Shown here in pieces: positions 24,540-32,693 of a stretch of 56,020 nucleotides of DNA. The notes beneath the pieces are model-generated. The model worked only from the letters and a program-made list of their open reading frames with translations. It ran no database searches and was not told the origin of the DNA. Every line of letters starts with the position of its first letter. Within the stretch, counting starts at the first letter, position 1. Origin of the DNA: RGIG5612 sp963589005 (lineage in GTDB: Bacteria > Bacillota > Clostridia > Lachnospirales > Lachnospiraceae); NCBI GenBank assembly GCA_963589005.1, contig CAVAJR010000013.1:1-56020 (forward strand). The letters are read 5' to 3'. A program made the translations under genes and the position numbers.

Positions 24540-25924
24540 TTTTCTACCAGATTCACGAGCCATCTCCTTGACTTTACCATGAAGAAGCCTATCACGCCCT
24601 TCAGTATGTCCAGACTGCTTACTATTATGTATATAGTAAGGATCGGCAGACTCGTACATCTTGTAAGCACAAGAGCCATTGACACACAGCATATCCAGGT
24701 AAATGCGCTGTCAAATATAAATGTAATAACAGTCTTACCGCCGCTTCGCAGGGTAAAATAGCAGGCATTTGTATATGCATTTACAGGCAGGAATACTCCG
24801 CATACTCTGAGAAACTGTATTGCAATTCCTTTAACGGTGTCAGTGGTGTTATATATTCCTGCCAGAAGCGGAGCTAACACAATGAGAACAATTCCTACTC
24901 CGGCGCACAGCACAACTCCCAACAGCATGATTTTTTTGTAATCCTTTACCGCTTCCTCCAGCTTGCCCGCACCTAAGTGATGACCGATTATAATAGTAAT
25001 CGTCGAACCAAGCGATGTCGTAACACATAAGAACAGGTTAAATACGGTAGACGAAATATTAGTTGCCGAAACGACCTCAAGTCCCCTTACAGAATAGCAT
25101 TGATTAAGCATTGTCATTCCTGCTGCCCATAAGATTTCATTAAGCACAAGGGGCGTGCCTTTTTTGATCATATCTATAGCCAATTCCTTTTTTATTTTAA
25201 AGGAAGCAAATAATTTTTCAAAAAAAGGAAACCGTTTCGTATGCTTATACGAATATATGATAAGAATTGCACATTCTACAAATCGAGCAATAATCGTTGC
25301 AATTGCTGCGCCCACAACACCTAACGCCGGTGCCCCGAATTTGCCAAAGATTAAAATATAATTTCCTACGAGATTGACAAATACAGCCGCGATACTTGCC
25401 TTCATCGGCGTTACCGTCTCGCCGCATTCTCTGAGGGTGGATGCAAAAATCTGAGTGACTGCAAATGGCAATGTCTCGATCATCATCATATGCAGATATG
25501 AAATACCGTTTTCATATGTGCTTTCAAGATCCAGTGCCTCTGTTCCCTCGTGGAGAAAGGCGCGTATGAGATCCGGTCCCATTGTCCAGAATATAAGAAC
25601 AAATGCCACTACTCCAATAGCGGCTATATAGGTCTTCATCCGCACACTGCTTCTTACACCTTCATTATCACCCTTGCCGCAGAACTGAGTAGTAAATATT
25701 CCGGCACCCGAAAGCCCGCCGAATATAAACAGATTGAATACAAACAGCAGCTGATTAGCGATAGCAACGCCCGACATTTGTTCCGTTCCCAGCTGCCCTA
25801 CCATGATATTATCCAGAAGGCTTACAAAATTAGTGATTGCATTCTGCAGCAATATCGGAAGCATTATCGCAAACGTCCTCTTGTAGTAGCTCTTCGTGCC
25901 TATATATTGCTTAATTCCCGTCAT
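24533..25924 (-). CDS. MATE family efflux transporter
   Basis: A 463-residue multidrug and toxin extrusion (MATE) protein with about 12 membrane segments in two pseudo-symmetric halves. The N-terminal half has LLQNAITNFVSLLDNIMVGQ and MSGVAIANQLLFVFNLFIFG. The C-terminal half has GTPLVLNEILWAAGMTMLNQ and VSATNISSTVFNLFLCVTTS, typical of the NorM/DinF-like branch. It exchanges cations or drugs for Na+ or H+. It starts 41 bp beyond a hairpin that ends the por operon, and converges with the HD gene. Confidence 0.92.
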   Translation of the reverse strand: MTGIKQYIGTKSYYKRTFAIMLPILLQNAITNFVSLLDNIMVGQLGTEQMSGVAIANQLLFVFNLFIFGGLSGAGIFTTQFCGKGDNEGVRSSVRMKTYIAAIGVVAFVLIFWTMGPDLIRAFLHEGTEALDLESTYENGISYLHMMMIETLPFAVTQIFASTLRECGETVTPMKASIAAVFVNLVGNYILIFGKFGAPALGVVGAAIATIIARFVECAILIIYSYKHTKRFPFFEKLFASFKIKKELAIDMIKKGTPLVLNEILWAAGMTMLNQCYSVRGLEVVSATNISSTVFNLFLCVTTSLGSTITIIIGHHLGAGKLEEAVKDYKKIMLLGVVLCAGVGIVLIVLAPLLAGIYNTTDTVKGIAIQFLRVCGVFLPVNAYTNACYFTLRSGGKTVITFIFDSAFTWICCVSMALVLTRCTSLPILTIYIIVSSLDILKGVIGFFMVKSRRWLVNLVENQ

Positions 25925-25946
25925 ATTTCCCCCTTAAACGAAAATC

Positions 25947-25970
25947 GCCGCTACAATCTCATGCAGCGGC
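25947..25970 (-). terminator. Likely terminator after porB
   Basis: GCCGCT (25947-25952) and AGCGGC (25965-25970) form a stem followed on the minus strand by GATTTTCG. It lies 80 bp after the porB stop and just before the MATE gene. Confidence 0.5.
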
Positions 25971-25999
25971 ATATTATCAAAGACATTGTTCCCGTGCCC

Positions 26000-26045
26000 C
26001 GTGCCGGGACGGCGCAATTCTTGTTCATGCCGTTGTTAGCGGCAT
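26000..26045. repeat. Partial copy of the dispersed palindrome with a hairpin
   Basis: CGTGCCGGGACGGCGCA at 26000-26016 is an exact outer arm of the repeat family. A separate stem ATGCCG (26027-26032)/CGGCAT (26040-26045) follows, just after the porB stop. Confidence 0.7.
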
Positions 26046-26050
26046 ATCGT

Positions 26051-26980
26051 TTACTGAACCTTACTAAGCAGCGTCTCCCACTTCTCATCGACGTATTTCT
26101 GCGCCTCTTCAATGGTCCATTCATTGCCCGGCTTGAAACAGTGTCGGAATCTGCCCTGCAATTTCATGAATTCCTCAACCGGAAGCTTGTTCTTCGGTTC
26201 GTAATTAAGATACCATTTGCCGTCAATAACCTCGTACAGAGGCCATACACAAGTCTCTACCGCAATCTTACATATCTGTGCCAGATCTTCTGTCGCATAC
26301 TGCCATCCTCTAGGACACGGAGACATTACATTAACGAAAGCTGCGCCAGGTGTATAGATGGCCTTATGAGCCTTCTCGTGAAGGTCCTTCAGGTTACCGA
26401 TATATGTTGTCTGCGCCACATATGGAATGTTGTGTGCAGCCATGATTTCAGTCAGGTTCTTCTTATTCTGCTGCTTACCTGTTGAGACTGTTCCTGCAGG
26501 TGTAGTTGTCGCATTGGCAAATCTCGGTGTCGAAGATGAACGCTGAATGCCTGTATTCATGTAAGCTTCATTGTCATAGCAAAAATATGTCATATCCGTG
26601 CCGCGTTCCATAGCTCCTGACAGTGACTGAAAGCCTATATCGTAGGTGCCGCCGTCGCCGCCGATTACGAGGATCTTATAATTATCCTTCAGCTCGCCCT
26701 TTTTCTTCTTCATCTTAACAGCAGCCTCAACTCCGCTGGCAATTGCTGATGCATTTTCAAATGCTCCATGGATATAGGAATCCTTCCAGGCTGTATACGG
26801 ATATAGGAATGAAGATACCTCCAGGCATCCTGTAGCATTTACAATAACTGCCTGATCTTCCTCATCAAGAGCTCTTGTCATTGCACGACATAATATTCCG
26901 GCTCCGCAGCCCGAACAGAGTCTGTGTCCCGGGGCAAATCGCTCCGGCTTGCTTAATTCCACTTTATGATTATAAGCCAT
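26051..26980 (-). CDS. porB: 2-oxoacid:ferredoxin oxidoreductase, beta subunit (TPP-binding)
   Basis: A 309-residue beta subunit. Cluster Cys appear as CSGCGAGILC (C22, C25), C52 in ATGCLEV and a late Cys in MSPCPRGW. The thiamine diphosphate site has GGDGGTYDIGFQSLSGAMER and DNEAYMNTGIQRS. It decarboxylates a 2-oxoacid (probably pyruvate) and passes electrons to the delta-subunit clusters. The ATG overlaps the porA stop by one base. Pyruvate versus branched 2-oxoacid specificity cannot be settled by eye. Confidence 0.92.
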   Translation of the reverse strand: MAYNHKVELSKPERFAPGHRLCSGCGAGILCRAMTRALDEEDQAVIVNATGCLEVSSFLYPYTAWKDSYIHGAFENASAIASGVEAAVKMKKKKGELKDNYKILVIGGDGGTYDIGFQSLSGAMERGTDMTYFCYDNEAYMNTGIQRSSSTPRFANATTTPAGTVSTGKQQNKKNLTEIMAAHNIPYVAQTTYIGNLKDLHEKAHKAIYTPGAAFVNVMSPCPRGWQYATEDLAQICKIAVETCVWPLYEVIDGKWYLNYEPKNKLPVEEFMKLQGRFRHCFKPGNEWTIEEAQKYVDEKWETLLSKVQ

Positions 26981-28179
26981 TAGAGCACCTCCTTCTCATT
27001 GCTGCGCTGTCCCATATGAAGATATCTAGGTCCCACTTCACCGGTCTTAATGATATCAAACAGATGATCATATACTTTTCTTATATCCTCTACCCTGCAG
27101 TCACGACCGCCGAGACCATATACAACATTGATCATTGCAGGAACATGTTCTAAGCCGATGCAGGCTGCTGCTGTTTCCGCATAAACCGGGCCGCCGTTGC
27201 CTGTAAATCCCTCAGACTTATCCATAACGGCAACTGCTTTGACATTTGCCAGTGCAGCTGCAATCTCCTCTGCAGGGAATGGCCGGAAGGATCTTATCTT
27301 AATAAGACCCACATTATGACCCTCTGCCCTCATCTCATCAATGCAAGCCTTGGCCGTACCTGCCGTGCTTCCGATGATCACAAGTGCAGCCTCTGCATCC
27401 TCCATTTTATATTCCTCGATAAGGCCGTAGTGTCTTCCGAATGTCTTCTCAAAATCGGCAGCAACATCAAGAATTGCTCTCTTGGCATTCTTCATTGCCT
27501 GTGCCTGCTGCACCTTATGCTCCATATAATAAGGGCAGGTATCATACGGACCCACCGCCAGCGGTCTGTCCGCATTAAGAAGGTAATTTTCCGGATTATA
27601 TGTGCCTACAAATGCCTTAACCTTCTCATCTGCCTCAAGCAAAATATTCTCTACCGCATGAGAAGTGATAAATCCGTCCTGACAGATCATGATAGGAAGC
27701 CTTACATCTTCAGTTTCAGCGATCCTCATGGCCTGCAGATAATTGTCATATGCTTCCTGGTTATTCTCAGCATAGAGCTGGATCCAGCCAGAATCTCTGG
27801 CGCCCATAGCATCTGAATGGTCATTATTTATATTTATAGGGCCTGTAAGAGCTCTTGTTACGCATGCAAGTGTTACAGGAAGCCTTGCTGATGCAACTAC
27901 GTAGAGCATCTCATACATAAATGCAAGCCCGGCTGATGATGTGGCAGTTACAGCCCTTGCACCTGCTGCTTCTGCTCCCATGCAGGCTGACATGGATGAG
28001 TGTTCAGACTCAACTGTTACGAATTCTGTTGATACCTTGCCATCAGCTACATATTGTGCAAAATATTGCGGAATTTCCGTAGAAGGTGTGATGGGAAATG
28101 CTGCAAATACATCCGGCTCGATCTGTCTCATTGCATAAGCAATGGCTTCATTTCCTGACATTCTTTCTTTTATGCTCAT
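26980..28179 (-). CDS. porA: 2-oxoacid:ferredoxin oxidoreductase, alpha subunit
   Basis: A 399-residue alpha subunit. It opens with MSGNEAIAYAMRQIEPDVFA, then FPITPSTEIPQYFAQYV and VESEHSSMSACMGAEAAGAR, the pyrimidine-binding part of the TPP site. The C-terminal half carries LVIIGSTAGTAKACIDEMR and VAVMDKSEGFTGNGGPVYAE. Length and motifs match four-subunit pyruvate or 2-oxoisovalerate oxidoreductases. It overlaps porD by 4 bp and porB by 1 bp, so the subunits are translationally coupled. Confidence 0.93.
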   Translation of the reverse strand: MSIKERMSGNEAIAYAMRQIEPDVFAAFPITPSTEIPQYFAQYVADGKVSTEFVTVESEHSSMSACMGAEAAGARAVTATSSAGLAFMYEMLYVVASARLPVTLACVTRALTGPININNDHSDAMGARDSGWIQLYAENNQEAYDNYLQAMRIAETEDVRLPIMICQDGFITSHAVENILLEADEKVKAFVGTYNPENYLLNADRPLAVGPYDTCPYYMEHKVQQAQAMKNAKRAILDVAADFEKTFGRHYGLIEEYKMEDAEAALVIIGSTAGTAKACIDEMRAEGHNVGLIKIRSFRPFPAEEIAAALANVKAVAVMDKSEGFTGNGGPVYAETAAACIGLEHVPAMINVVYGLGGRDCRVEDIRKVYDHLFDIIKTGEVGPRYLHMGQRSNEKEVL

Positions 28180-28487
28180 TTGCTCTCACCCTCCTTAACA
28201 AATTCTATTGCAGAGAACGGACAGACCTTATAGCATATGCCGCATCCCTTGCAATGGTCATAATCGAAGTCCAGTCGCCTGCCGTCCTTAACCGGAATCG
28301 ACGAATCCGGACAAAACGGTGCGCACAGAAGACACTGCTTGCATTTGTCAGCAGCATAGACTGGCCTGTTGCTTCTCCACTCGCCTGTCATCGTTCTTAT
28401 GGAGGTACAAGGCTCAGCGATCTCTCCGCCTAATGTCATCTCCTGCCACGGAGTCTGTTCATTGATATCTTTGGGCTGTCTGATCAT
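28176..28487 (-). CDS. porD: 2-oxoacid:ferredoxin oxidoreductase, delta subunit (2[4Fe-4S])
   Basis: A 103-residue ferredoxin-type subunit. Two cluster motifs are complete: CKQCLLCAPFCPD (about residues 49-61) and CKGCGICYKVCPF (about 79-91). A ~45-residue N-terminal arm with WQEMTLGGEIAEP is typical of this subunit. It transfers electrons from the TPP site to ferredoxin. It overlaps porC and porA by 4 bp each. Confidence 0.94.
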   Translation of the reverse strand: MIRQPKDINEQTPWQEMTLGGEIAEPCTSIRTMTGEWRSNRPVYAADKCKQCLLCAPFCPDSSIPVKDGRRLDFDYDHCKGCGICYKVCPFSAIEFVKEGESK

Positions 28488-29062
28488 GCTCCCTTTACCT
28501 CCTTTAATGATTCCTTAAGGCAGTTCATATTGCCTTCAATAACCTGCGGCTTGGATGCGAATTTGTGGCTGAAGGAAGCTTGCATATCAGCTGCAAATTG
28601 ATCCTCATCCAGTACCTGGCTTACCTTAACTATTGCTGCAAGCATCGGGGTGTTAGGGAAATATTTGCCCAGATTCCTCTCGGAAATGCTGCGCGCATCT
28701 ATTGTATAAACACGGCCCTCATAACCGTTCAAATGCTGTTTTAATTCCTCCGGATCCTTGGCCGAATTAATAACGACAGCCCCTTCCTTCTTAAGGCCTG
28801 CAGTAACATCAACAGACTCTAATAAAGTCTCATCAACTACAACTACAAAGTCCGGTGTATAGATATTCGAATGTACTGTGCATCTGTCATCGCTTATTCT
28901 GTTATAAGCAGTGATAGGTGCGCCCATACGTTCCGGACCATATTCAGGAAATCCCTGAACATATTTGCCTGCTGTAAAGGCAACGTCTGCCAGCAGCAGA
29001 CATGCTGTCTTGGCACCCTGGCCTCCTCGGCCATGCCATCTTATTTCTGTAATCTTGTTCAC
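28484..29062 (-). CDS. porC: 2-oxoacid:ferredoxin oxidoreductase, gamma subunit
   Basis: A gamma subunit of about 192 residues. The signature EIRWHGRGGQGAKTACLLLA is near the N-terminus, then YVQGFPEYGPERMGAPITAY and TPDFVVVVDETLLESVDV. The longest frame starts at an ATG at 29110 inside the upstream gene. Family members begin a few residues before EIRWHGRGGQG, so the GTG at 29062, with GGAAAGG upstream, is more likely. The other start cannot be excluded. It overlaps porD by 4 bp. Confidence 0.85.
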   Translation of the reverse strand: MNKITEIRWHGRGGQGAKTACLLLADVAFTAGKYVQGFPEYGPERMGAPITAYNRISDDRCTVHSNIYTPDFVVVVDETLLESVDVTAGLKKEGAVVINSAKDPEELKQHLNGYEGRVYTIDARSISERNLGKYFPNTPMLAAIVKVSQVLDEDQFAADMQASFSHKFASKPQVIEGNMNCLKESLKEVKGA

Positions 29063-29082
29063 TGTACGAGAAACCTTTCCTT

Positions 29083-29985
29083 TTATATGCACTTGCCTGA
29101 AACAATCCATGGTGCCGGCTGTGCCTGCATCATATTATTCTGGGTAAGCTTAGACACTGCCACCTGGATCATTTCCATATCCTTGATTCCATATTGCTCA
29201 AACAGCTGCGGAATATGCGCTGCCATCTTGAAATCCAATGTATAGATAACAAATTCCATATGAGGATTTATCTTAAGCAGACACTGGATCTCCTGTTCCA
29301 TACTGGCAGATGCCACAAGCATCGTAAGTGACGGAATCGGAAGTCCGGACATAGTCTCCTCATCCACATGGTCAATAATTGTCACATTATTGATGCCAAA
29401 CTTATCCACGTTATCCTCAAGTGTGGTTCTGTCCATTTCTGAATATTCAACTGCAATAATGTGTCCCTCACTGGCAAGTATTGCCGATTCAACCGCAATG
29501 CTCTCGCCGCTGATAATACAGATATTGTCTCCGTATGACACATGCATCTTGTTCATGATAATGGCTCTTAATTCACTTCCCACATATTGCACGGAGCCCT
29601 TAGAAAAGCTTGCATTTTTCATGCCTATTTTATATGTATTGCACGCCTGCGGATTGATGATCAGCATAGCAGCAGAAGCATTGATCCCTCTGTTGATCAT
29701 ATTCTTGATCTGATCATGTTTGATCGGTCCAGATGGTTCAGAACCCTCGTTATACCAGACCTCACATTCTCCCAAGCCTACATCCCACATACGATAGAAT
29801 ATATCGTGGTGTCCTGCTTCCGTAAATACTAATACACATTCATTTGCCTCAATAGCCGGTATCAGATTCTTATTCTTCCTGGTAATGTCCAGCATCTTGA
29901 CCTTCTCAAGGTCAACTTGAGTATTTTCCATATAGTACCGAAGCCAGTCAAATATGATCTTGTTGCCAAATAATTCCTCGCTCAT
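29083..29985 (-). CDS. CbiT/CobL-like protein with altered SAM motif
   Basis: A 300-residue protein at the head of the por operon. Residues 130-300 follow the CbiT methyltransferase domain: VGSELRAIIMNKMHV, ASEGHIIAVEYSEMDRTTLE (usually the Asp/Glu-bearing second SAM strand), NNVTIIDH and the ending MMQAQPAPWIVSGK. Residues 50-115 (VFTEAGHHDIFYRMWDVGLG, EVWYNEGSEPSGPI, AMLIINP) resemble the C-terminal half of CbiE. The CbiE N-terminus is missing. The glycine-rich SAM loop (usually DxGAGTG) reads ISGESIAVES (159-168). It may not methylate, or may bind another ligand. No cobalamin gene is in view. Function unknown. Confidence 0.65.
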   Translation of the reverse strand: MSEELFGNKIIFDWLRYYMENTQVDLEKVKMLDITRKNKNLIPAIEANECVLVFTEAGHHDIFYRMWDVGLGECEVWYNEGSEPSGPIKHDQIKNMINRGINASAAMLIINPQACNTYKIGMKNASFSKGSVQYVGSELRAIIMNKMHVSYGDNICIISGESIAVESAILASEGHIIAVEYSEMDRTTLEDNVDKFGINNVTIIDHVDEETMSGLPIPSLTMLVASASMEQEIQCLLKINPHMEFVIYTLDFKMAAHIPQLFEQYGIKDMEMIQVAVSKLTQNNMMQAQPAPWIVSGKCI

Positions 29986-30061
29986 ATATTTTATTTTCCT
30001 CCTGCCGAAGACTGTCTTTATACTTATTTGTATTTTTAAAATACACCCCGCATAAAATTGT

Positions 30062-30090
30062 ATTCTATCCGCATTTTATGGTATAGTCAA
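30062..30090 (-). promoter_or_regulatory. Promoter of the CbiT-like/por operon
   Basis: On the minus strand TTGACT (30090-30085) and TAGAAT (30067-30062) are 17 bp apart, about 75 bp before the first gene, which also has AGGAGG. Confidence 0.7.
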
Positions 30091-30153
30091 ATAAATTCCC
30101 CTATAAATCACAAATGTACATAGTTCTACGATCACATTGATCAATGCCATTTT

Positions 30154-30183
30154 ATTGTCCATATTCAAGGTGGACGATTTTTT
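30154..30183 (+). terminator. Terminator-like hairpin without an obvious gene
   Basis: ATTGTCCA (30154-30161) pairs with TGGACGAT (30171-30178), with one G-U pair, and runs into six T. It lies before the promoter of the metallopeptidase-like gene and has no upstream plus-strand gene. It could insulate that gene or end a small RNA. Confidence 0.5.
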
Positions 30184-30210
30184 GTTCTTATTTTATAATA
30201 TCCTCCGTAG

Positions 30211-30238
30211 TTGTTATGTTTTTACAACGAGCTATATT
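30211..30238 (+). promoter_or_regulatory. Candidate promoter of the metallopeptidase-like gene
   Basis: TTGTTA (30211-30216) and TATATT (30233-30238), 16-bp spacer. The region is AT-rich and other -10 choices exist nearby. Confidence 0.4.
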
Positions 30239-30307
30239 ATACTTGTGAATTTATAGTTCGTATTAACCAGTAGCGATACTTAGTAATTTTATTAAAGGAG
30301 AATTTCT

Positions 30308-31627
30308 ATGAATAAGACAAGAGCAACTTTCTTAAAAACAATGGCTGTTCTCTGTGCCGGAGTTATGGCTGTATGCCCGACATTTGCATCAGCTTCAGAA
30401 GGCGGTTATGCCGGAAGCAACTATTCAGAGGGCATTCCTGAAGGCGGTGGTTATGCCGGAAGCGATTATACTGATGATGCTTCTGAGGGCGGTTACGCCG
30501 GAAGCAATTATACTGACATCCCTGATGGCGGCGGTTATGCCGGAAGTGGATATACTGATGATACTTCTGATGGCGGTGGCTATGCCGGAAGCGATTATGT
30601 TGATATCCCTGAGGGCGGCGGTTATGCCGGAAGCGATTATGTTGATATCCCTGAGGGCGGCGGTTATGCCGGAAGTAATTATACTGATATTCCTGAGGGC
30701 GGCGGCTATGCCGGAAGCAACTACACCGATGGAAGCAATACCTCTGACAGCAGCGTAAATTCCGGTTCAAATCAGCAAGTCAGCGAATCTGAACTTGCGA
30801 CCTGGAAAAAGGGCTTAGGTTCTGCATGCAAATTAGACGGCAACATTGTTGTAGTTTCAATATTTGTTAACGACCTTGACTATTCATGGAATTTTTCAGA
30901 TTCCAATGATACAGCAACCAGAGACAATACATTAACATACCTGGGTATTGCAGCGGACTGGATCACTGAATGCGGCAAAACATGGAACAGAGAGCCGAAG
31001 TTCATATATGACTGGAAAGAAAATTCCGATCTGTATTACGAAGCAACTATCAGCTGTGATATTACAGACGAGGATTCTGATCCTACCTCATATGTGGCAC
31101 AATATATACAAAACAGTATTGATGAAAAGCAGCTGCTGACCAAATACGATGCAGACAGCATTGTCTATATGACTTACCTGAATACCACATCCGACAACAA
31201 GTCTGTATCTTTCAGCATTCCATTTACTGATGCCAGCGACTATACACAGGAAGTTTGCTATATGCTGCTGAATGCCGAAAATGAGATTGAAAGTCCTGCA
31301 GGATATGCGCATGAAATACTTCATGTATTCGGAGCACCTGATTTATATATCTCTGAAGATCCTGCATTCAACTGCAATATCGATGATGCTTATGTAAAGT
31401 ATTGTGATACAGCCCATGCAAATGACATCATGGAGACTACATATGATGTTAACACAGGCGACTCATATTATGATCACATCTCCAATGACTTATCTGATGT
31501 TACAGCATATTATGTCGGCTGGACAGATGCTTGCCAGGATGTAACAGATTATAATCTTCAGAAGAGTCAGTATATTCTTACAGGCACATACGAGAGCGCT
31601 GCTGCGAATGCAAATGCTAATAATTAG
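30308..31627 (+). CDS. Secreted HEXXHXXGXXD metallopeptidase-like protein with GGYAGS repeats
   Basis: A 439-residue protein. A signal peptide covers about residues 1-30 (cleavage near ASAS-EGG). Residues 32-141 hold eight imperfect repeats of 14-16 residues built on GGYAGS(D/N)Y(T/V)D. A Ser/Asn-rich linker leads to a catalytic-like domain at about 160-430. The zinc motif HEILHVFGAPD (335-345) fits HEXXHXXGXXD, a metzincin-type pattern as in snapalysins, and NDIM (372-375) could be the Met-turn. No membrane anchor, LPXTG or known wall domain is seen. The repeats may bind the wall or a glycan. AAAGGAG precedes the ATG. Substrate unknown. Confidence 0.7.
   Translation: MNKTRATFLKTMAVLCAGVMAVCPTFASASEGGYAGSNYSEGIPEGGGYAGSDYTDDASEGGYAGSNYTDIPDGGGYAGSGYTDDTSDGGGYAGSDYVDIPEGGGYAGSDYVDIPEGGGYAGSNYTDIPEGGGYAGSNYTDGSNTSDSSVNSGSNQQVSESELATWKKGLGSACKLDGNIVVVSIFVNDLDYSWNFSDSNDTATRDNTLTYLGIAADWITECGKTWNREPKFIYDWKENSDLYYEATISCDITDEDSDPTSYVAQYIQNSIDEKQLLTKYDADSIVYMTYLNTTSDNKSVSFSIPFTDASDYTQEVCYMLLNAENEIESPAGYAHEILHVFGAPDLYISEDPAFNCNIDDAYVKYCDTAHANDIMETTYDVNTGDSYYDHISNDLSDVTAYYVGWTDACQDVTDYNLQKSQYILTGTYESAAANANANN
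30401..30730 (+). repeat. In-gene tandem repeat coding GGYAGS units
   Basis: Eight direct repeats of 42-48 bp within the secreted protein gene, each starting near GGCGGTTATGCCGGAAG. Synonymous changes between units suggest that the repeat is old or under protein-level selection. Slippage or recombination could change the unit number between strains. Confidence 0.85.
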
Positions 31628-31636
31628 AATTATTCC

Positions 31637-31742
31637 CAAGTGCATGGGGATGAATGCCGGGGTTCACGGCATTCATCCCCTGCGAGAAAACGCCTACATT
31701 AACTGTTTTCTCGCAGGGGTCTGCACCGTCCCGGCACGAGAC
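31637..31742. repeat. Dispersed palindrome, best-folded copy
   Basis: Two adjacent perfect hairpins: GGGATGAATGCCG (31647-31659) with CGGCATTCATCCC (31667-31679), and CCCCTGCGAGAAAAC (31677-31691) with GTTTTCTCGCAGGGG (31705-31719). It then ends CTGCACCGTCCCGGCACG (to 31738). Other copies read CCACTGC and GCAGTGG; here both arms changed to CCCCTGC and GCAGGGG, so pairing is kept. It follows the metallopeptidase-like gene by 10 bp and may also help end its transcript. Confidence 0.9.
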
Positions 31743-31800
31743 ATATTTCGTTTACACATTGCGATCGTTGGATAATTAAATCGTTTTACGAAACTGTGAA

Positions 31801-31830
31801 GAAACGGACGGTTACCTCACCGTCCGTTTC
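31801..31830. terminator. Bidirectional terminator between metallopeptidase-like gene and ntpD
   Basis: GAAACGGACGG (31801-31811) and CCGTCCGTTTC (31820-31830) make a perfect 11-bp stem with an 8-nt loop; TTCTT follows on the plus strand. It ends the plus-strand gene or the V-ATPase operon, or both. Confidence 0.75.
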
Positions 31831-31886
31831 TTCTTGTCATTTAAGGAATAGTCTAAGCCAAAAGGCTCATTTAACAACAATCACAA

Positions 31887-32564
31887 CTATCGCTTTTCCG
31901 TATTTCTGGGATCCTTATAATGATGCGTTTCCTCCAGCATCTGATCCTTAATCTTCATCAGACGAATCTGTGTTGATCTCTCATTTTCATCTAATTTCAT
32001 CTGAATATACTTTATATTTTCCTGTGCATTCGGGATCATAACATGCTCAAGAGCATTGACTCTGCGTCTGGTCTTCTCAATCTCCGCTGCCATAAGCTGA
32101 CATGATTTTTCAATCTCGGCCAGTTTAAGCATATCTTCAAATATCTCAGACAGACTCTCTACCGCATCATCCAGATCTGATGATGTGAATGCATATCCAT
32201 ATGAATAAATATCATTAGGATCAGCTGTCCTGGTCTGAAATGTAAACACCGGAACATCAACGCTCATTACATTTCTGCTGCCGGCCTCCAGCTGAACGCT
32301 CTGACGTGGCGCCATGAATGCTGCATTTACAGTCTCATCGTCCATGCCTGCCTTCGCCAATACGAAGTTCTTGTTTGCCTTTATTATGCCGGCCTCGACC
32401 TTGCGGCGCAGGGCTCTGTTCTCACGCACCAGATCCAGGAACTGCCGCATCAGCTCATCTCGTTTATCCTTCAGAAGCTTATGTCCCCTCGTTGCGGTCG
32501 CAAGCTTCTTCTTCTGTTTTGTCAATTCCATTCTTGTAGGATTAACCTGGGTTTTTCCTGCCAT
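31887..32564 (-). CDS. ntpD: V-type ATPase subunit D
   Basis: A 225-residue central-stalk subunit. The N-terminus NPTRMELTKQKKKLATATRG and LLKDKRDELMRQFLDLV form the first long helix. The C-terminal IEKTRRRVNALEHVMIPNAQ helix pairs with it in an antiparallel coiled coil. It turns inside the A3B3 head. It is the last gene of the operon, 129 bp after ntpB. A terminator follows at 31801-31830. Confidence 0.95.
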   Translation of the reverse strand: MAGKTQVNPTRMELTKQKKKLATATRGHKLLKDKRDELMRQFLDLVRENRALRRKVEAGIIKANKNFVLAKAGMDDETVNAAFMAPRQSVQLEAGSRNVMSVDVPVFTFQTRTADPNDIYSYGYAFTSSDLDDAVESLSEIFEDMLKLAEIEKSCQLMAAEIEKTRRRVNALEHVMIPNAQENIKYIQMKLDENERSTQIRLMKIKDQMLEETHHYKDPRNTEKR

Positions 32565-32693
32565 AATTTATATGCAATCTCATTACTCCGGCACAGTCAT
32601 TACATTGTCATGATAATAACTGCTCGCCATATCAGAAATAATGAAGTCTCCTTTCTTCTCATTGTAACCGGCTTGCATTGAGGTTTCGACATA

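Larger units (their letters stand above)
29986..30307. other. Divergent intergenic region, regulatory only
   Basis: About 320 bp between the por operon (-) and the metallopeptidase-like gene (+). It holds a minus-strand promoter at 30062-30090, a plus-strand terminator-like hairpin at 30154-30183 and a plus-strand promoter near 30211-30238. No gene seen. Confidence 0.7.

Noticed and set aside
30363..30770. A 135-residue minus-strand frame opposite the secreted protein
   Set aside because: It is an antisense shadow of the GGYAGS repeats, with repetitive His/Arg/Tyr content and no ribosome site.
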